A stretch of 64,000 nt of DNA from Gammaproteobacteria bacterium (lineage in GTDB: Bacteria; Pseudomonadota; Gammaproteobacteria; Steroidobacterales; Steroidobacteraceae), in assembly GCA_018970145.1 (NCBI GenBank), contig JAGWWY010000003.1, forward strand, positions 62,001 to 126,000. The letters run 5' to 3'. Positions within the stretch are counted from its first letter, which is position 1, and every line of letters starts with the position of its first letter. Made by a program: the position numbers and the translations under genes. This document shows, piece after piece, positions 27,139 to 37,039 of the stretch. A model generated the notes under the pieces. The model made no database searches and had not been told where the DNA came from. It saw nothing but the letters and a program-made list of their open reading frames with translations.

Positions 27139-28464
27139 ATGAAGCACCTCGCAACTCGTTCGCTCCAGGCGCTGGGTTTTGTCGTCGCGTCGTTACTGCC
27201 GATCTCGACACTCGCTGCGGCAGAGTCGATCAATGCCAAGGTCGATGCGTCACTGCAGAGCTTGCAGCCAAAGATCATCGAGTGGCGCCGCGATCTGCAT
27301 CAAAACCCCGAACTGTCGAATCGCGAGGTCCGTACATCAAAAATCGTCGCTGAGCATTTGCGCTCGCTCGGCCTCCAGGTTGAAACGGGTGTTGCGATCA
27401 CAGGCGTCGTTGCCGTACTCGAAGGTGGCAAGCCGGGTCCTGTCATCGCCTTGCGAGCCGACATGGATGCGTTACCCGTCATGGAGCAGAACGCGCTGTC
27501 GTTTCGATCCAAAGTCACGACGACGTATCGGAACGAGACCGTCGGTGTGATGCATGCCTGTGGTCATGATGTGCATACGTCCGTTCTGATGGGCGTTGCG
27601 CAGGCACTGGCATCCGTCAAGGAAGATCTGCCGGGCAAAATCGTCTTTCTTTTTCAGCCCGCAGAAGAGGGCGCGCCGGTGGGCGAGGAAGGCGGTGCGA
27701 GTCTCATGGTCAAAGAAGGCGTGCTGGAGCGTTACAAGCCGGAGGCCGTGTTTGGTTTGCATGTCTTCGCCAACATGCGCACTGGCATGATCGGTTATCG
27801 CGGTGGTCCCTTGATGGCGGCGTCTGATTCGTATCGTATCGTCGTCAAGGGTCGCCAAACTCATGGCGCAAGACCGTGGGGCGGTGTCGACCCGATCGTC
27901 GTGTCATCGCAGCTGGTCGGTGCGCTGCAGACCATCGTCTCGCGACAAACCGACATCACGGCGAACCCCGCTATCGTCACGGTCGGTGCCATCAAAGGCG
28001 GCATCCGCCACAACATCATTCCCGACGAGGTCGAGATGATCGGCACGATTCGCACCTTCGATGCATTGCAACGCGCCGACATCCTAAAGAGCATGCAGCG
28101 TATGGTCGAGAACATCGCCGAAGCCAGCGGTACGACAGCAACGCTCGAGATCAACCCCGGCAGTAACCCGGTGGTGAACAACGACCCGGACTTGACTCGC
28201 AAAGTCGTACCGACCTTGCAGCGCATCGCAGGCGAGACGAACGTTCGTACCGTACCGTTAGTGACAGGCGCTGAAGATTTCGCTTTTTTTGCGCAGAAAG
28301 TGCCGAGTTTCTTTTTCTTTGTCGGTGTGACGCCGGCAGACAAAGTGCTGACAGCCGCTTCTAACCATTCACCACTTTTCCTCGTGGATGAGTCGGCTAT
28401 ACCGCTAGCCGCTCGCGCCATTGCGAACGTCGCTGTCGATTATCTGGCCGCCGGAGCGCCTTAA
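27139..28464 (+). CDS. Secreted M20-family amidohydrolase
   Basis: A 441-residue zinc-dependent amidohydrolase related to hippurate hydrolases and IAA-amino acid hydrolases. A signal peptide (about 1-28, ending LAAAES) indicates periplasmic location. Metal-binding motifs are MHACGHDVHTSVLMG (about 138-152), FQPAEEG, and a final H in AASNHSPLFL. The dimerisation domain is at about 215-330. GGGAGG lies before the ATG. Located after the WD40 gene by 21 bp and perhaps in the same zinc-responsive transcript, which would be sensible for a zinc enzyme; this is inference. It converges with the iorB-type gene, with stops overlapping. Confidence 0.9.
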   Translation: MKHLATRSLQALGFVVASLLPISTLAAAESINAKVDASLQSLQPKIIEWRRDLHQNPELSNREVRTSKIVAEHLRSLGLQVETGVAITGVVAVLEGGKPGPVIALRADMDALPVMEQNALSFRSKVTTTYRNETVGVMHACGHDVHTSVLMGVAQALASVKEDLPGKIVFLFQPAEEGAPVGEEGGASLMVKEGVLERYKPEAVFGLHVFANMRTGMIGYRGGPLMAASDSYRIVVKGRQTHGARPWGGVDPIVVSSQLVGALQTIVSRQTDITANPAIVTVGAIKGGIRHNIIPDEVEMIGTIRTFDALQRADILKSMQRMVENIAEASGTTATLEINPGSNPVVNNDPDLTRKVVPTLQRIAGETNVRTVPLVTGAEDFAFFAQKVPSFFFFVGVTPADKVLTAASNHSPLFLVDESAIPLAARAIANVAVDYLAAGAP

Positions 28465-30638
28465 GCGCTGAGCGATTTGCTGATCGGTAGACGACGAATT
28501 CTTTGGCCAGTGGCAGCAAAGATCGCGTTGCAGACAGCCGGTGCGATCGGTGGTGTTCCGGGCTCACCGATGCCGCCGATAGGTCCGCCGCTCGTCACGA
28601 TGTGCACATCAATCGCCGGCGAGTCGACCAGACGCAGCACCCGATAACCATCGAAGTTGCCCTCGACGACGCGGCCATCCTCGATATTGATCTCACCGTC
28701 AAGTGCCGCAGATAGCCCGTAGAGAATGCCGCTCTCCATTTGAGCGACGACTTGGCTCGGACTGACTGCAAGCCCACAGTCGACCGCGCAAGTGACGCGA
28801 TGTACTCGCGCCTTGCCGTTGAAAACAGACACCTCTGCTACTTGAGCGACAATGCTTCCGAAGCTCTCTTGCAGCGCGATACCGTGAAAGTGTCCCGCCG
28901 AGAGCGTCATGCCCCAGTTTGCTGCGCTTGCGGCGCGCTCCAGCACTGCCAAATGACGCGGCTTTTCTTTGAGTAGCTCGCGTCGGTACTCGTAAGGATC
29001 CCGGCCTGCAAGCGTCGCGAGCTCGTCGACCACACTGTTGGTCACGAAACCCGTGATGGAATGTCCTACGGATCGCCACCAGAGAATCGGGACGGCTTCG
29101 CGCGTGTTGTGCACCTCAACGCGCAGATTCGGGATCGCATAGGGCATGTCAGCGGACCCTTCGATGGTCGAAGGATCAAGACCCTCTTTGGTGACGGCCA
29201 TCTTGCCCATAGCCGTGTTGGCGAGCACCGGTTTGCTGACAGTGACATGATGAATGGCGACGGGCATGCCGTCGGCCCCGACGGCTGCCTTGACGCGGTT
29301 GAAGCTCAAAGGTCGGTAGTAGCCACCACGCATATCGTCTTCACGGGTCCACATCACCTTGACCGGTTTGCCAACGCCTTGTGCCACGAGGGCTGCGTCG
29401 ACAGCAAAGTCCGACACGGCACTTGCCCGACGACCGAAACCACCACCCAAGAACAGGGTGTTGATACGCACCTCTGAAAGCGCTATCCCCAAGGCTTCCG
29501 CCACGAAACGCGCATCTTGTGATTGCGACTGCGTGCCTAACCAAAGCTCACAGCCCTCGGCGGTGACTTCGGCCACGGCGTTCAAGGGCTCCATGCAGGC
29601 ATGCGCGAGGTAGGGCAATTCGTATTCAACCTCGATCGAGCGTGTCGCCGAGCGGAAGGCCGTCGCGACATCGCCGACATTCTTGCCGACCAATCCCGGG
29701 CGTTTGGCGAGCGCTCGCCACTCCTGACGGAGTCCTTCGCTTGAGAGTTGTTTACTGCCGCTCGTATCCCAGTCGATCACGAGTGCATCGCGGCCACGTA
29801 GTGCTGCGTAAGTGTGTTGGGCGATGACGGCGACGCCACTCGGTACGGCCTTAACCTCGACGACACCGACGACGGCCTTGGCCGCCGTCGCGTCGAATCC
29901 GCGCAAGCGGGCGCCGAACGCTGGCGGTCTGGCGATGACCGCGGTCAGCATACCGGGTCGCATGACGTCGATGCCAAAGGTGGCGCTGCCGGTGACCTTG
30001 ATCGGGCTGTCGAGTCGGCGCTGCGGCTGACCGATATATTTGAAGGTCGAGGGATCTTTGAGCGTGATAGCGGTCGGGTCGGGCAGCGATAGCCGATTGG
30101 CAGCATCGACCAGCGCGCCATAACGTAGGCTACGACCACGCGAATCTCGAACGACGCCGTTGTCGGTCGTCAGTGTGATGAGCTCGGCATTCCATTGATC
30201 TGCTGCTGCGGCGAGTAGGGCGGCGCGTGCCTGAGCGCCAACCCGCCGCAGCGCGTCGTAGGTTGTCATCACGCTCATGCTGCCGCCGGTAAATTGTGCG
30301 GGCAGGAACGGATGATTGAAGGCTGGGTCTACACCCGCGATCTCGACCTGCACTTTTGTTGGATCCACATCGAGTTCTTCGGCGAGGATCATCGGCAGAC
30401 TACCGTAGACGCCTTGTCCCATTTCGCTCTTGCCGATGATGACCGTCACCGTGTCATCCGAGCGAATTCGAACAAAGGCATGGGGTTGAAAGTCGGCGGG
30501 TGGTCGGCCGACATCGGCAGCGCCGACCAACCACGGGCGCAGAGCCAAACCAGCGGCCGTACCGCCGGCAACGACGCCGATGCCGATCAAAAACTGGCGT
30601 CGCCCGTTGTCGGTTGTGCCGTTACCCGCTTCGCTCAT
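28461..30638 (-). CDS. Molybdopterin-containing hydroxylase large subunit (IorB-like)
   Basis: A 725-residue xanthine oxidase-family molybdenum subunit resembling isoquinoline 1-oxidoreductase beta subunit. A Tat-type motif ([14 protein letters not shown], about 15-28) precedes the mature protein, so it is exported or membrane-anchored with its partner. GGGFGRR (near 435) and [12 protein letters not shown] near the C-terminus are cofactor contacts. The ATG at 30638 is chosen because it overlaps the small-subunit stop by 4 bp. Such enzymes hydroxylate N-heterocycles or oxidise aldehydes using water as oxygen source, passing electrons to the small FeS subunit and then usually to a cytochrome c, which is not encoded here. 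Confidence 0.9.
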   Translation of the reverse strand: MSEAGNGTTDNGRRQFLIGIGVVAGGTAAGLALRPWLVGAADVGRPPADFQPHAFVRIRSDDTVTVIIGKSEMGQGVYGSLPMILAEELDVDPTKVQVEIAGVDPAFNHPFLPAQFTGGSMSVMTTYDALRRVGAQARAALLAAAADQWNAELITLTTDNGVVRDSRGRSLRYGALVDAANRLSLPDPTAITLKDPSTFKYIGQPQRRLDSPIKVTGSATFGIDVMRPGMLTAVIARPPAFGARLRGFDATAAKAVVGVVEVKAVPSGVAVIAQHTYAALRGRDALVIDWDTSGSKQLSSEGLRQEWRALAKRPGLVGKNVGDVATAFRSATRSIEVEYELPYLAHACMEPLNAVAEVTAEGCELWLGTQSQSQDARFVAEALGIALSEVRINTLFLGGGFGRRASAVSDFAVDAALVAQGVGKPVKVMWTREDDMRGGYYRPLSFNRVKAAVGADGMPVAIHHVTVSKPVLANTAMGKMAVTKEGLDPSTIEGSADMPYAIPNLRVEVHNTREAVPILWWRSVGHSITGFVTNSVVDELATLAGRDPYEYRRELLKEKPRHLAVLERAASAANWGMTLSAGHFHGIALQESFGSIVAQVAEVSVFNGKARVHRVTCAVDCGLAVSPSQVVAQMESGILYGLSAALDGEINIEDGRVVEGNFDGYRVLRLVDSPAIDVHIVTSGGPIGGIGEPGTPPIAPAVCNAIFAATGQRIRRLPISKSLSA

Positions 30639-31108
30639 GCCGATTTGCCGCCTCGCTTGATTTCCGCGGCGCGCTTGATGGCCGCGCGAATGCGCGGGTA
30701 GGTACCGCAACGGCAGATGTTGCCGTTCATGGCCATATCGATATCGGCGTCGTTCGGATTCGTGTTCTTCTCCAGCAGCGCGACTGCCGACATGATTTGG
30801 CCCGACTGGCAGTAACCGCATTGAACGACGTCGAGTTCGATCCAGGCCTGCTGGACCGGATGCAGCTCATCACCGTTGGCGACACCTTCGATGGTGGTGA
30901 TGCGACCGCCGACGGCAGCCGACAGCGGAATCGAGCAGGAACGGATGGGCTGCCCATCGAGATGTACGGTGCAGGCGCCACATTGTGCGATGCCGCAGCC
31001 ATACTTCGTCCCGGTGAGTTGCAGGATGTCGCGCAGTGCCCACAACAGGGGCATGTCCGCGTCAGCTTCGACTTCGCGTTGGACACCGTTGATGTTCAGA
31101 CTAATCAC
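30635..31108 (-). CDS. Molybdo-hydroxylase 2Fe-2S subunit (IorA-like)
   Basis: A 157-residue protein with two [2Fe-2S] clusters. The plant-type cluster is in [14 protein letters not shown] (near 36-49) with a later single Cys, and the second cluster in [12 protein letters not shown] with NICRCGTYP (near 133-141). It is the electron-transfer partner of the large subunit. GTG at 31108 is preferred over GTG at 31126 because GGAGAG lies 5 nt upstream. No FAD subunit (as in three-subunit xanthine dehydrogenases) is present, matching the two-subunit isoquinoline oxidoreductase type. Confidence 0.92.
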   Translation of the reverse strand: MISLNINGVQREVEADADMPLLWALRDILQLTGTKYGCGIAQCGACTVHLDGQPIRSCSIPLSAAVGGRITTIEGVANGDELHPVQQAWIELDVVQCGYCQSGQIMSAVALLEKNTNPNDADIDMAMNGNICRCGTYPRIRAAIKRAAEIKRGGKSA

Positions 31109-31209
31109 GAGTGCTCTCCGGTTCACATCTGCTCAAGCAGAACCACCACAATATACCCAAACACGTCGCTGATCGGGTGTCGGCACGCAGAGTTCAGGAG
31201 AGCTTGGCC

Positions 31210-32622
31210 ATGGAAATCGAGTTTTACGGTGCGGCCGGTGAGGTGACCGGCTCCTGTCACGTGCTGCGGCATGGCGGGCGGAGCGTTCTCATCGACTGCG
31301 GTATGGTCCAAGGCGGCCGCGCAACGGCAAACCGCAATCGTGAGGATTTCCCATTCAACCCTCGGTCGTTGGCGGCGGTTTTCCTCACTCACGCGCATAT
31401 TGATCACAGCGGGCGCTTGCCGTTGCTCGTGCAGCGCGGCTACCGAGGGCCGATCTACACCACGGCAGCCTGTCGAGACCTGCTGCCGGTCCTCCTAGAG
31501 GACAGCGCCGACTTGGCGTTACGGGAGGTCGAGCGCATCAATCGGCACCGTGAGCCGGGTGAGCCTGAGGCGACGCCGCTCTTTGATCTCGATGATGTTG
31601 AAGAATGTCTGAAGTTGGTACGCGTTGTGCGTTACGACACGGAATACGCTCCGTTTCCCGGCATGACGGTACGCTTGCGCGAAGCGGGCCACATACTCGG
31701 ATCAGCGAGTCTCGAGTTCGAGTTGCGTGAACTCGATACGGTCAGGCGCATCGTCTTCAGTGGCGATCTTGGCCAATTCGACTCACCGATTTTGCGTGAT
31801 CCGCACCCCTTCAAGTCGGCTGATCTCGTCGTGATGGAGAGCACTTACGGCGATCGTGACCACCGCGATCGCTCCGCTACTCTGGCGGAACTCGGTGAAA
31901 TCATTGATCGTGCCAATCACGATCGTGGCAATATCGTTATCCCAGCCTTCGCTGTAGGCAGGAGCCAGGAACTGCTCTACTTGCTTGGTCAACAGGCCAA
32001 GCAGTGGAATTTGCAGCGCTGGCAGATTTATCTCGATAGCCCCATGGCAATCAAGGCGAGCGAGATTTATTGGCGGCATCCTGAGCGCTACGATGAGGAC
32101 GCCACTCGCTTGCGAGACAGTTTCGGCGCGATGCCGAATTTGTCCAACCTGCAACTGACTCGAACGGCAACCGAGTCCCGACTCATCAACTCACGACGCT
32201 CGCACGCGTTGATCATCGCCGGCAGCGGCATGTGTAACGGCGGGCGCGTGCTGCACCACTTGACGCACAACTTACCCCGCGCCGAATGCCACGTCATTTT
32301 CACAGGGTATCAGGCGCCCGGAACGCTCGGGCGAACCCTGGTGGACCACGCTCCCCGGGTCAGCATCCACGGTGTTTCTATTCCGGTACAGGCAACGATT
32401 CATACCGTTGGTGGTTTGTCGGCGCACGGCGGGCAACACGACCTGTTGCGTTGGTATGACAGTTTCGAGGGTCATCCCCCAGTTTGTCTCGTGCACGGCG
32501 AACCGGAGCCCGCAAGGCTGTTGCAAACGGCTCTGCAGCAACGCGGCGCGCATATCTCCATCCCCCGGCGAGGGGATATCATCAACTTGGTCTCGATGCG
32601 ATTGGGGAGAGTCGATCGATGA
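31210..32622 (+). CDS. MBL-fold beta-CASP RNase-like protein (YsH1/CPSF type)
   Basis: A 470-residue metallo-beta-lactamase/beta-CASP protein of the RNA-specificity type. Zinc motifs are THAHIDHSG (about 59-67), REAGHILGSA and the SGDLG segment; beta-CASP motif A is in VMESTYGDRDH, motif B in VGGLSAHGG and motif C in LVHGEPE. It would be an endo/exo-ribonuclease or exonuclease acting on RNA in the cytoplasm. The ATG at 31210 is chosen as AGGAGA lies upstream and the fold begins there. It leads a run of four genes with overlapping junctions: NAD(P)-binding protein, transporter, permease. Confidence 0.92.
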   Translation: MEIEFYGAAGEVTGSCHVLRHGGRSVLIDCGMVQGGRATANRNREDFPFNPRSLAAVFLTHAHIDHSGRLPLLVQRGYRGPIYTTAACRDLLPVLLEDSADLALREVERINRHREPGEPEATPLFDLDDVEECLKLVRVVRYDTEYAPFPGMTVRLREAGHILGSASLEFELRELDTVRRIVFSGDLGQFDSPILRDPHPFKSADLVVMESTYGDRDHRDRSATLAELGEIIDRANHDRGNIVIPAFAVGRSQELLYLLGQQAKQWNLQRWQIYLDSPMAIKASEIYWRHPERYDEDATRLRDSFGAMPNLSNLQLTRTATESRLINSRRSHALIIAGSGMCNGGRVLHHLTHNLPRAECHVIFTGYQAPGTLGRTLVDHAPRVSIHGVSIPVQATIHTVGGLSAHGGQHDLLRWYDSFEGHPPVCLVHGEPEPARLLQTALQQRGAHISIPRRGDIINLVSMRLGRVDR

Positions 32623-33407
32623 AATTCGGCTTGCAAGGGCGCGTGCTTGCTTTGGCAATTTTGTTTTGCGCGTGGTTTGCCTCTACCGTCGTCGTTGCGG
32701 CGGAGCCGAGCGGCGCTCAGGCGCGAACGGTACTTGTCATCGGCGCGACCGGAAGAACCGGGCGTGAAGTGGTCGTGAAATCTCTGGAGGCGGGTTACCA
32801 AGTTCGAGCACTCGTACGCGACGAGCCGCGTGCTCGCGCCTCACTCGGCAGCGAAGTGACCCTCATCGTTGGCGATGTGCGTACCGGTGAGAGAATTTCG
32901 GAAGCGGTCGAGGGCGCCGATTTCATCATCTCGGCCTTGGGCTCGAACGTGCGTGCCGATCCATCCAACACGCCCGAGCTCGTCGATTTCGGCGGTATTC
33001 AGCGTTTAGCGAAACACGCCGTCGAATCGAAGATTCGGCACTTCATACTCGTATCCTCGATGGGCGCGACTCATCGAGACCACCCCCTCAATCGGATGTA
33101 CTCCAATATTCTGATCTGGAAGCTCAAGGGTGAAGACGCCCTGCGAACTTCCGGGGTTCCCTACACGATCATACGACCAGGCGGCCTGACCGAAGCGCGT
33201 GGGGGAGAGTTCTTGCCGACTATGATGCAGGGTGACGATTTATCACGACAGGGCCGCATTGCACGGGCGGATGTTGCTGCCATCGCCGTCGCGGCGCTCG
33301 ATCGCCCCGAGGCGATGAAAAAAACCTTTGAAGTCATCGCGAGCAACACGCCAGGCGAGCCGGATTGGGCGACTCTTTTCGGGAGTTTGAACGTCGATGC
33401 AAAATGA
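32619..33407 (+). CDS. NAD(P)-binding SDR-like protein with signal peptide
   Basis: A 262-residue atypical short-chain dehydrogenase/NmrA-like protein. A hydrophobic N-terminal segment (about 9-27, VVVAAEPS) looks like a signal peptide and is followed by the nucleotide-binding motif VIGATGRTGREVV (40-52), later PYTIIRPGGLTEARGG. NAD(P)-binding proteins outside the cytoplasm are unusual, so the hydrophobic segment may instead be a membrane anchor. It overlaps the RNase-like stop by 4 bp, and the next gene by 11 bp. Function unknown. Confidence 0.85.
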   Translation: MKFGLQGRVLALAILFCAWFASTVVVAAEPSGAQARTVLVIGATGRTGREVVVKSLEAGYQVRALVRDEPRARASLGSEVTLIVGDVRTGERISEAVEGADFIISALGSNVRADPSNTPELVDFGGIQRLAKHAVESKIRHFILVSSMGATHRDHPLNRMYSNILIWKLKGEDALRTSGVPYTIIRPGGLTEARGGEFLPTMMQGDDLSRQGRIARADVAAIAVAALDRPEAMKKTFEVIASNTPGEPDWATLFGSLNVDAK

Positions 33408-34710
33408 AACAGCGCTGCAGCGCCGATTATTGCGCCTTGCGAAGGTTGAGCCCCGCGAAACAGCGGCTGTGGTCGCCGCGTTCTGTCTCTTTTTCTTCGT
33501 ACTGGGCAGCTATTTCGCCGTTCGTCCTGTTCGCGAGACCGTCGCGACTCTGCTTGGTCGTGATCGCGTCGCGGATCTGTGGCTTTACACAGCGCTGTTC
33601 GCGATTCTGATCGTGCCGGTATACGGCTGGCTGATCGCGCGCTTTCGTCGCAGCACTTTGCTTCCGTGGGTCTACGGAACGGTCGCCGTCATTCTTGGGA
33701 TCATTGGTTTCAACATCCAGATGGATGAATCCAACCTCCGAGTCGGCACCTTCTTTTATGTCTGGATCAGTGTGCTCAACTTGATGCTGGTCTCGGTTTT
33801 CTGGAGTTTTCTGCTCGAGATGTTCTCGGCCGAGCAGACCAAGCGACTGTTCGGATTCATTGCTGCCGGTGGAACGTTCGGTGCATTGGTCGGCCCCTTG
33901 ATCGCACGTCTGTCGGTCGAGTCGATCGGAAACTCGGGCGTTCTCTATATAGGTTCGGTCGGATTTTTAGGCGCCATCATCTGTCAGCGCATCTTGATCG
34001 GTATCTGGAACCGAGAGCGCAGTGAGCGTACTGCCGGAACACCCGATGGATCCGTTGTCGCTTCCGATACAGGGCTAGGTGGAAACCCGCTCGCCGGTAT
34101 CTTCATCGTGCTCCGCTCTCCCTACTTGCTGGGTATCGCCTCTTTCGTCGTGTTGTTGTCGGCGGTCAATACATTTCTTTATTTTGAGCAATTGCGCATT
34201 GTCACAGAGACCTTCGAGGATACGACTCGTCGAACCGAAGTGTTCGCCACCATCGACTTTGTCGTGCAGTCACTGACGATTTTTTCGCAATTGTTTCTCA
34301 CGGGACGCATCGCATCGAGGCTCGGCGTTGGAACCTTGCTCACCTTCGTGCCGGTGTTGATGGTGGTCGGGTTCCTATTGCTCTCAATGTTCAACGTCTT
34401 CGGAATGATCGCAGCGTTGCTGGTGCTGCGACGCTGGGGTGAGTACGCTTTCATTCGGCCGGGCCGTGAAATGCTTTGGGGTTCTCTCGATACCGAGTCC
34501 AAATATAAGGCCAAGAGTTTTATCGATGTACCCGTGTACCGCGCTGCTGATTATGTGGGCGCCCAAGCCAAGACGGCGCTGGATGCGGTGGGCACCTCAC
34601 CGAGTGGTGCCGCTTTGATTGGAGCCGTCTTGGGCGTGCTGTGGGTCGCGAACGGTTGGCTACTCGGCCGTAAACACGATGAGTCATCAGAGGAGAAAAA
34701 CAAAATATGA
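33397..34710 (+). CDS. Nucleotide-translocase-like (NTT/MFS) membrane protein
   Basis: A 437-residue polytopic protein with about 12 membrane segments and an N-terminal LAKVEPRETAAVVAAFCLFFFVLGSYF that matches the family of bacterial proteins related to ATP/ADP translocases (COG3202). True NTTs of plastids and Rickettsia exchange nucleotides across membranes; free-living members have no proven substrate. Position next to an RNase-like gene and a nucleobase permease suggests handling of nucleotide-type compounds, as inference. C-terminus ends in charged DESSEEKNK. Confidence 0.82.
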   Translation: MQNETALQRRLLRLAKVEPRETAAVVAAFCLFFFVLGSYFAVRPVRETVATLLGRDRVADLWLYTALFAILIVPVYGWLIARFRRSTLLPWVYGTVAVILGIIGFNIQMDESNLRVGTFFYVWISVLNLMLVSVFWSFLLEMFSAEQTKRLFGFIAAGGTFGALVGPLIARLSVESIGNSGVLYIGSVGFLGAIICQRILIGIWNRERSERTAGTPDGSVVASDTGLGGNPLAGIFIVLRSPYLLGIASFVVLLSAVNTFLYFEQLRIVTETFEDTTRRTEVFATIDFVVQSLTIFSQLFLTGRIASRLGVGTLLTFVPVLMVVGFLLLSMFNVFGMIAALLVLRRWGEYAFIRPGREMLWGSLDTESKYKAKSFIDVPVYRAADYVGAQAKTALDAVGTSPSGAALIGAVLGVLWVANGWLLGRKHDESSEEKNKI

Positions 34711-36050
34711 GCCGCTGGTCAGAATGGTTCCGACTCGACGAACGGGAAGAGGCCGCAAGCGCCGATAGTCCGCACGCCCCTTTGAGCAACGAGCAGCGAC
34801 GCGATGCCTTGCCATTGCTGACGCTGGCTTTTGGTTGGGGATTTTTGGTCACCGGATTGTTGGTTGGTAGCTCGCTTGGCGCAGGGCTGTATTTTCCCGA
34901 TTTGATTCGCAACGCCTTGTGGGGCAACACGATCAATTTCATCGTGGGCGCCTTGGTCGGCTACATGGGCTACAAGACAGCCTGTAACAGCGGCCTGCTG
35001 TATCGGCTCACTTACGGTAACGTAGGCGCTTATCTGCCGGTTTTATTCTTGGCAGCACTGACGATCGGCTGGCAGGGCATCGTGGTCGGTGCGATGGGTT
35101 TGACTTGGGCAGGCAGTTTCGACAGCCCGCTCTTTTACCCGATCGCGATCTTTGCCGGACTGCTTTATACGGCGACAACCTATCTCGGCGTTAAAGGACT
35201 CGAGCGTGTCGCGGTGCCTTCGACGGTGGTGTTGGCATTGGTTGGATTGTACGCCGGCTGGTTCAATGTCGATCGCGCTGGCGGTTGGGAGGCATTCCTT
35301 GCCTTGTCTGCGAGCGCCTCGGCAGCGACTCCGTTGACCGACAATCAGGCGATCAATCTCGTGATCGGCTCGTGGATCGTCGGTGGCGTCGTGATGGCCG
35401 AATACACGCGTTTCGCACGCAAGGCGTGGGTCGCGATCGCCATCCCGTTCATCGTCTTGATCGTGACGCAGATATTTCTGCAAGTCATCGGTGCGATGGG
35501 CGGTATCGTGTCGGGTAGTTTTGATTTCAGCGCTTACCTCAAAACAGCAGGACCCATCATTGCATTCGTCGGTTTGATCGCCATGAGTTTGGCGTTGTGG
35601 ACCACCGGTGACACGAATCTTTATCTACCTTCTATCCAGACGGCGAGCGTCTTCAAAGTACCAAAGCGCGTGACGATCGTCGTGTGTGGCTTGATCGGCA
35701 CCATCTTGGGCTTGGGCATCTATCAACACTTCATGGACTGGATCAACCAAATTGCCAATCTCGTGCCGCCACTCATCGGGCCCGTCATCGTCGACTACTA
35801 CCTCTTCCAACGCGGGCACTACGACACGACACGCTTACCAGACTTGCCGAGCTGGAACCCTCCCGCTGTCGCGGCTTTTGCAGCAGGTGTCATCGCTGCA
35901 CAAGCGTTTACTCCGCCGTGGATCGCCTCGGGTCTCTGGGGTTTGCTCGTTTCGATGCTCGCTTACGCCGTGATTTACGGAGCGACCCGCATGCTCGGCT
36001 GGAAGTTAGGTTATGCAGCCGTGTCGTCACGAGAGCGCAACGAGGGTTGA
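34707..36050 (+). CDS. NCS1 nucleobase permease (CodB-like)
   Basis: A 447-residue integral-membrane permease of the nucleobase:cation symporter-1 family with 12 hydrophobic segments. LTLAFGWGFLVTGLLVG (about 32-48) is the first helix, with a short charged N-terminal region. The sequence is most like cytosine permease CodB. It would bring cytosine, uracil, purines or allantoin into the cell by sodium or proton symport. Start overlaps the transporter gene by 4 bp. No cytosine deaminase is adjacent, so substrate identity is open. Confidence 0.9.
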   Translation: MSRWSEWFRLDEREEAASADSPHAPLSNEQRRDALPLLTLAFGWGFLVTGLLVGSSLGAGLYFPDLIRNALWGNTINFIVGALVGYMGYKTACNSGLLYRLTYGNVGAYLPVLFLAALTIGWQGIVVGAMGLTWAGSFDSPLFYPIAIFAGLLYTATTYLGVKGLERVAVPSTVVLALVGLYAGWFNVDRAGGWEAFLALSASASAATPLTDNQAINLVIGSWIVGGVVMAEYTRFARKAWVAIAIPFIVLIVTQIFLQVIGAMGGIVSGSFDFSAYLKTAGPIIAFVGLIAMSLALWTTGDTNLYLPSIQTASVFKVPKRVTIVVCGLIGTILGLGIYQHFMDWINQIANLVPPLIGPVIVDYYLFQRGHYDTTRLPDLPSWNPPAVAAFAAGVIAAQAFTPPWIASGLWGLLVSMLAYAVIYGATRMLGWKLGYAAVSSRERNEG

Positions 36051-36055
36051 TTAGT

Positions 36056-37009
36056 ATGCGAAGCCGCCTCGGCCTTCGACTATGCGTTGTCGTGTTGTTT
36101 GCCGCTCTCGGCCTACAGGCTCGTGCCGAGTCGGTCACAGGTGCGCAGCGACAGGCTGCTAGCGATTACCTCTTGGCCGTATCGAGCACCGATCTACAAG
36201 CGGTCGCTTATGCCATTCATCCAGCCGAGCTCGATCGTTTGCGTTTTGGCGTTCTGCAGAAATTACGAGAAGAGTCGGCTCGCGGTGGTAATGCGATCCG
36301 AGAGCGCTTGTTCGGGAGCGCGATGCCACTATCGGATGTCGAGCGACTGACCAGCGCAAATCTCTTTCGTGCGGTCGCCCGCCGTTGGTCGCCCCATGTG
36401 CGTACCCACGACAGCCTCGAGGGTTTGAGCGCAACCCGAGAAGGCGAGCGCGTACACGTGCTGGTCAAGCAGCGCCCCTCCAAAGAGGGTGGGCGTATCG
36501 AAACGCTCGAAGTGGTGACGCTGCTGGCTTACGGGCGAGAGTGGCGCGCCGCATTGCCACCGGAGTTTGAAGCGCTCGTGGATGACTTGGTGAGTGGGCG
36601 TCAGTCGCGCGCGGTCGTCGCGCAAACCCCATCGACGATCGATACGCCGCTGGTTTTGCGCAGCTCGACTCAAGCGTTGGAGCGCAATCCGCCGGAGATC
36701 GTCTCGATGCTCGAGGCAGCGGAGAAGGTGTTGGTCGATGGGCGATGTGACCGATATTACAAAGAATTCCTGACGCCGGAACTTCAGCGGGGTCTCGCTG
36801 GTCGTACGATGGATTCCTTGATCAGCAGTTGCCGGCGTAGCATGGCGAGTCGTGAGTTGTTGATCGCGGCATTGCGGATCGTCAAACGTACGTCCGCAAC
36901 CATCGACAACGGCGGCAATCGGGCGGTGTACGATGTCACGGGTCAGGGTTTGCCTTTCGACCGGTATGTGCTGGAGCGGGTCGAAGGGCGCTGGTACGTC
37001 GCCGAGTAA
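36056..37009 (+). CDS. Secreted protein of unknown function
   Basis: A 317-residue protein with a clear signal peptide (cleavage after ARA near residue 24). I do not recognise a domain. Two regions are visible: residues 25-190 (LLAVSSTDLQAVAYAIHPAEL; later GGRIETLEVVTLLAYGREWRAALPPEF, a strand-rich stretch like NTF2/SnoaL-type folds) and residues about 215-317 with a helical part (CDRYYKEFLTPELQRGL) and a final strand-rich tail LERVEGRWYVAE. The tail resembles the C-terminal strand of NTF2-like domains, so two such domains in tandem are possible; this is a guess. It starts 5 bp after the permease stop. Confidence 0.75.
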   Translation: MRSRLGLRLCVVVLFAALGLQARAESVTGAQRQAASDYLLAVSSTDLQAVAYAIHPAELDRLRFGVLQKLREESARGGNAIRERLFGSAMPLSDVERLTSANLFRAVARRWSPHVRTHDSLEGLSATREGERVHVLVKQRPSKEGGRIETLEVVTLLAYGREWRAALPPEFEALVDDLVSGRQSRAVVAQTPSTIDTPLVLRSSTQALERNPPEIVSMLEAAEKVLVDGRCDRYYKEFLTPELQRGLAGRTMDSLISSCRRSMASRELLIAALRIVKRTSATIDNGGNRAVYDVTGQGLPFDRYVLERVEGRWYVAE

Positions 37010-37039
37010 CCTCAGTGCATTTCCTTGGAGCAGTCAGTC

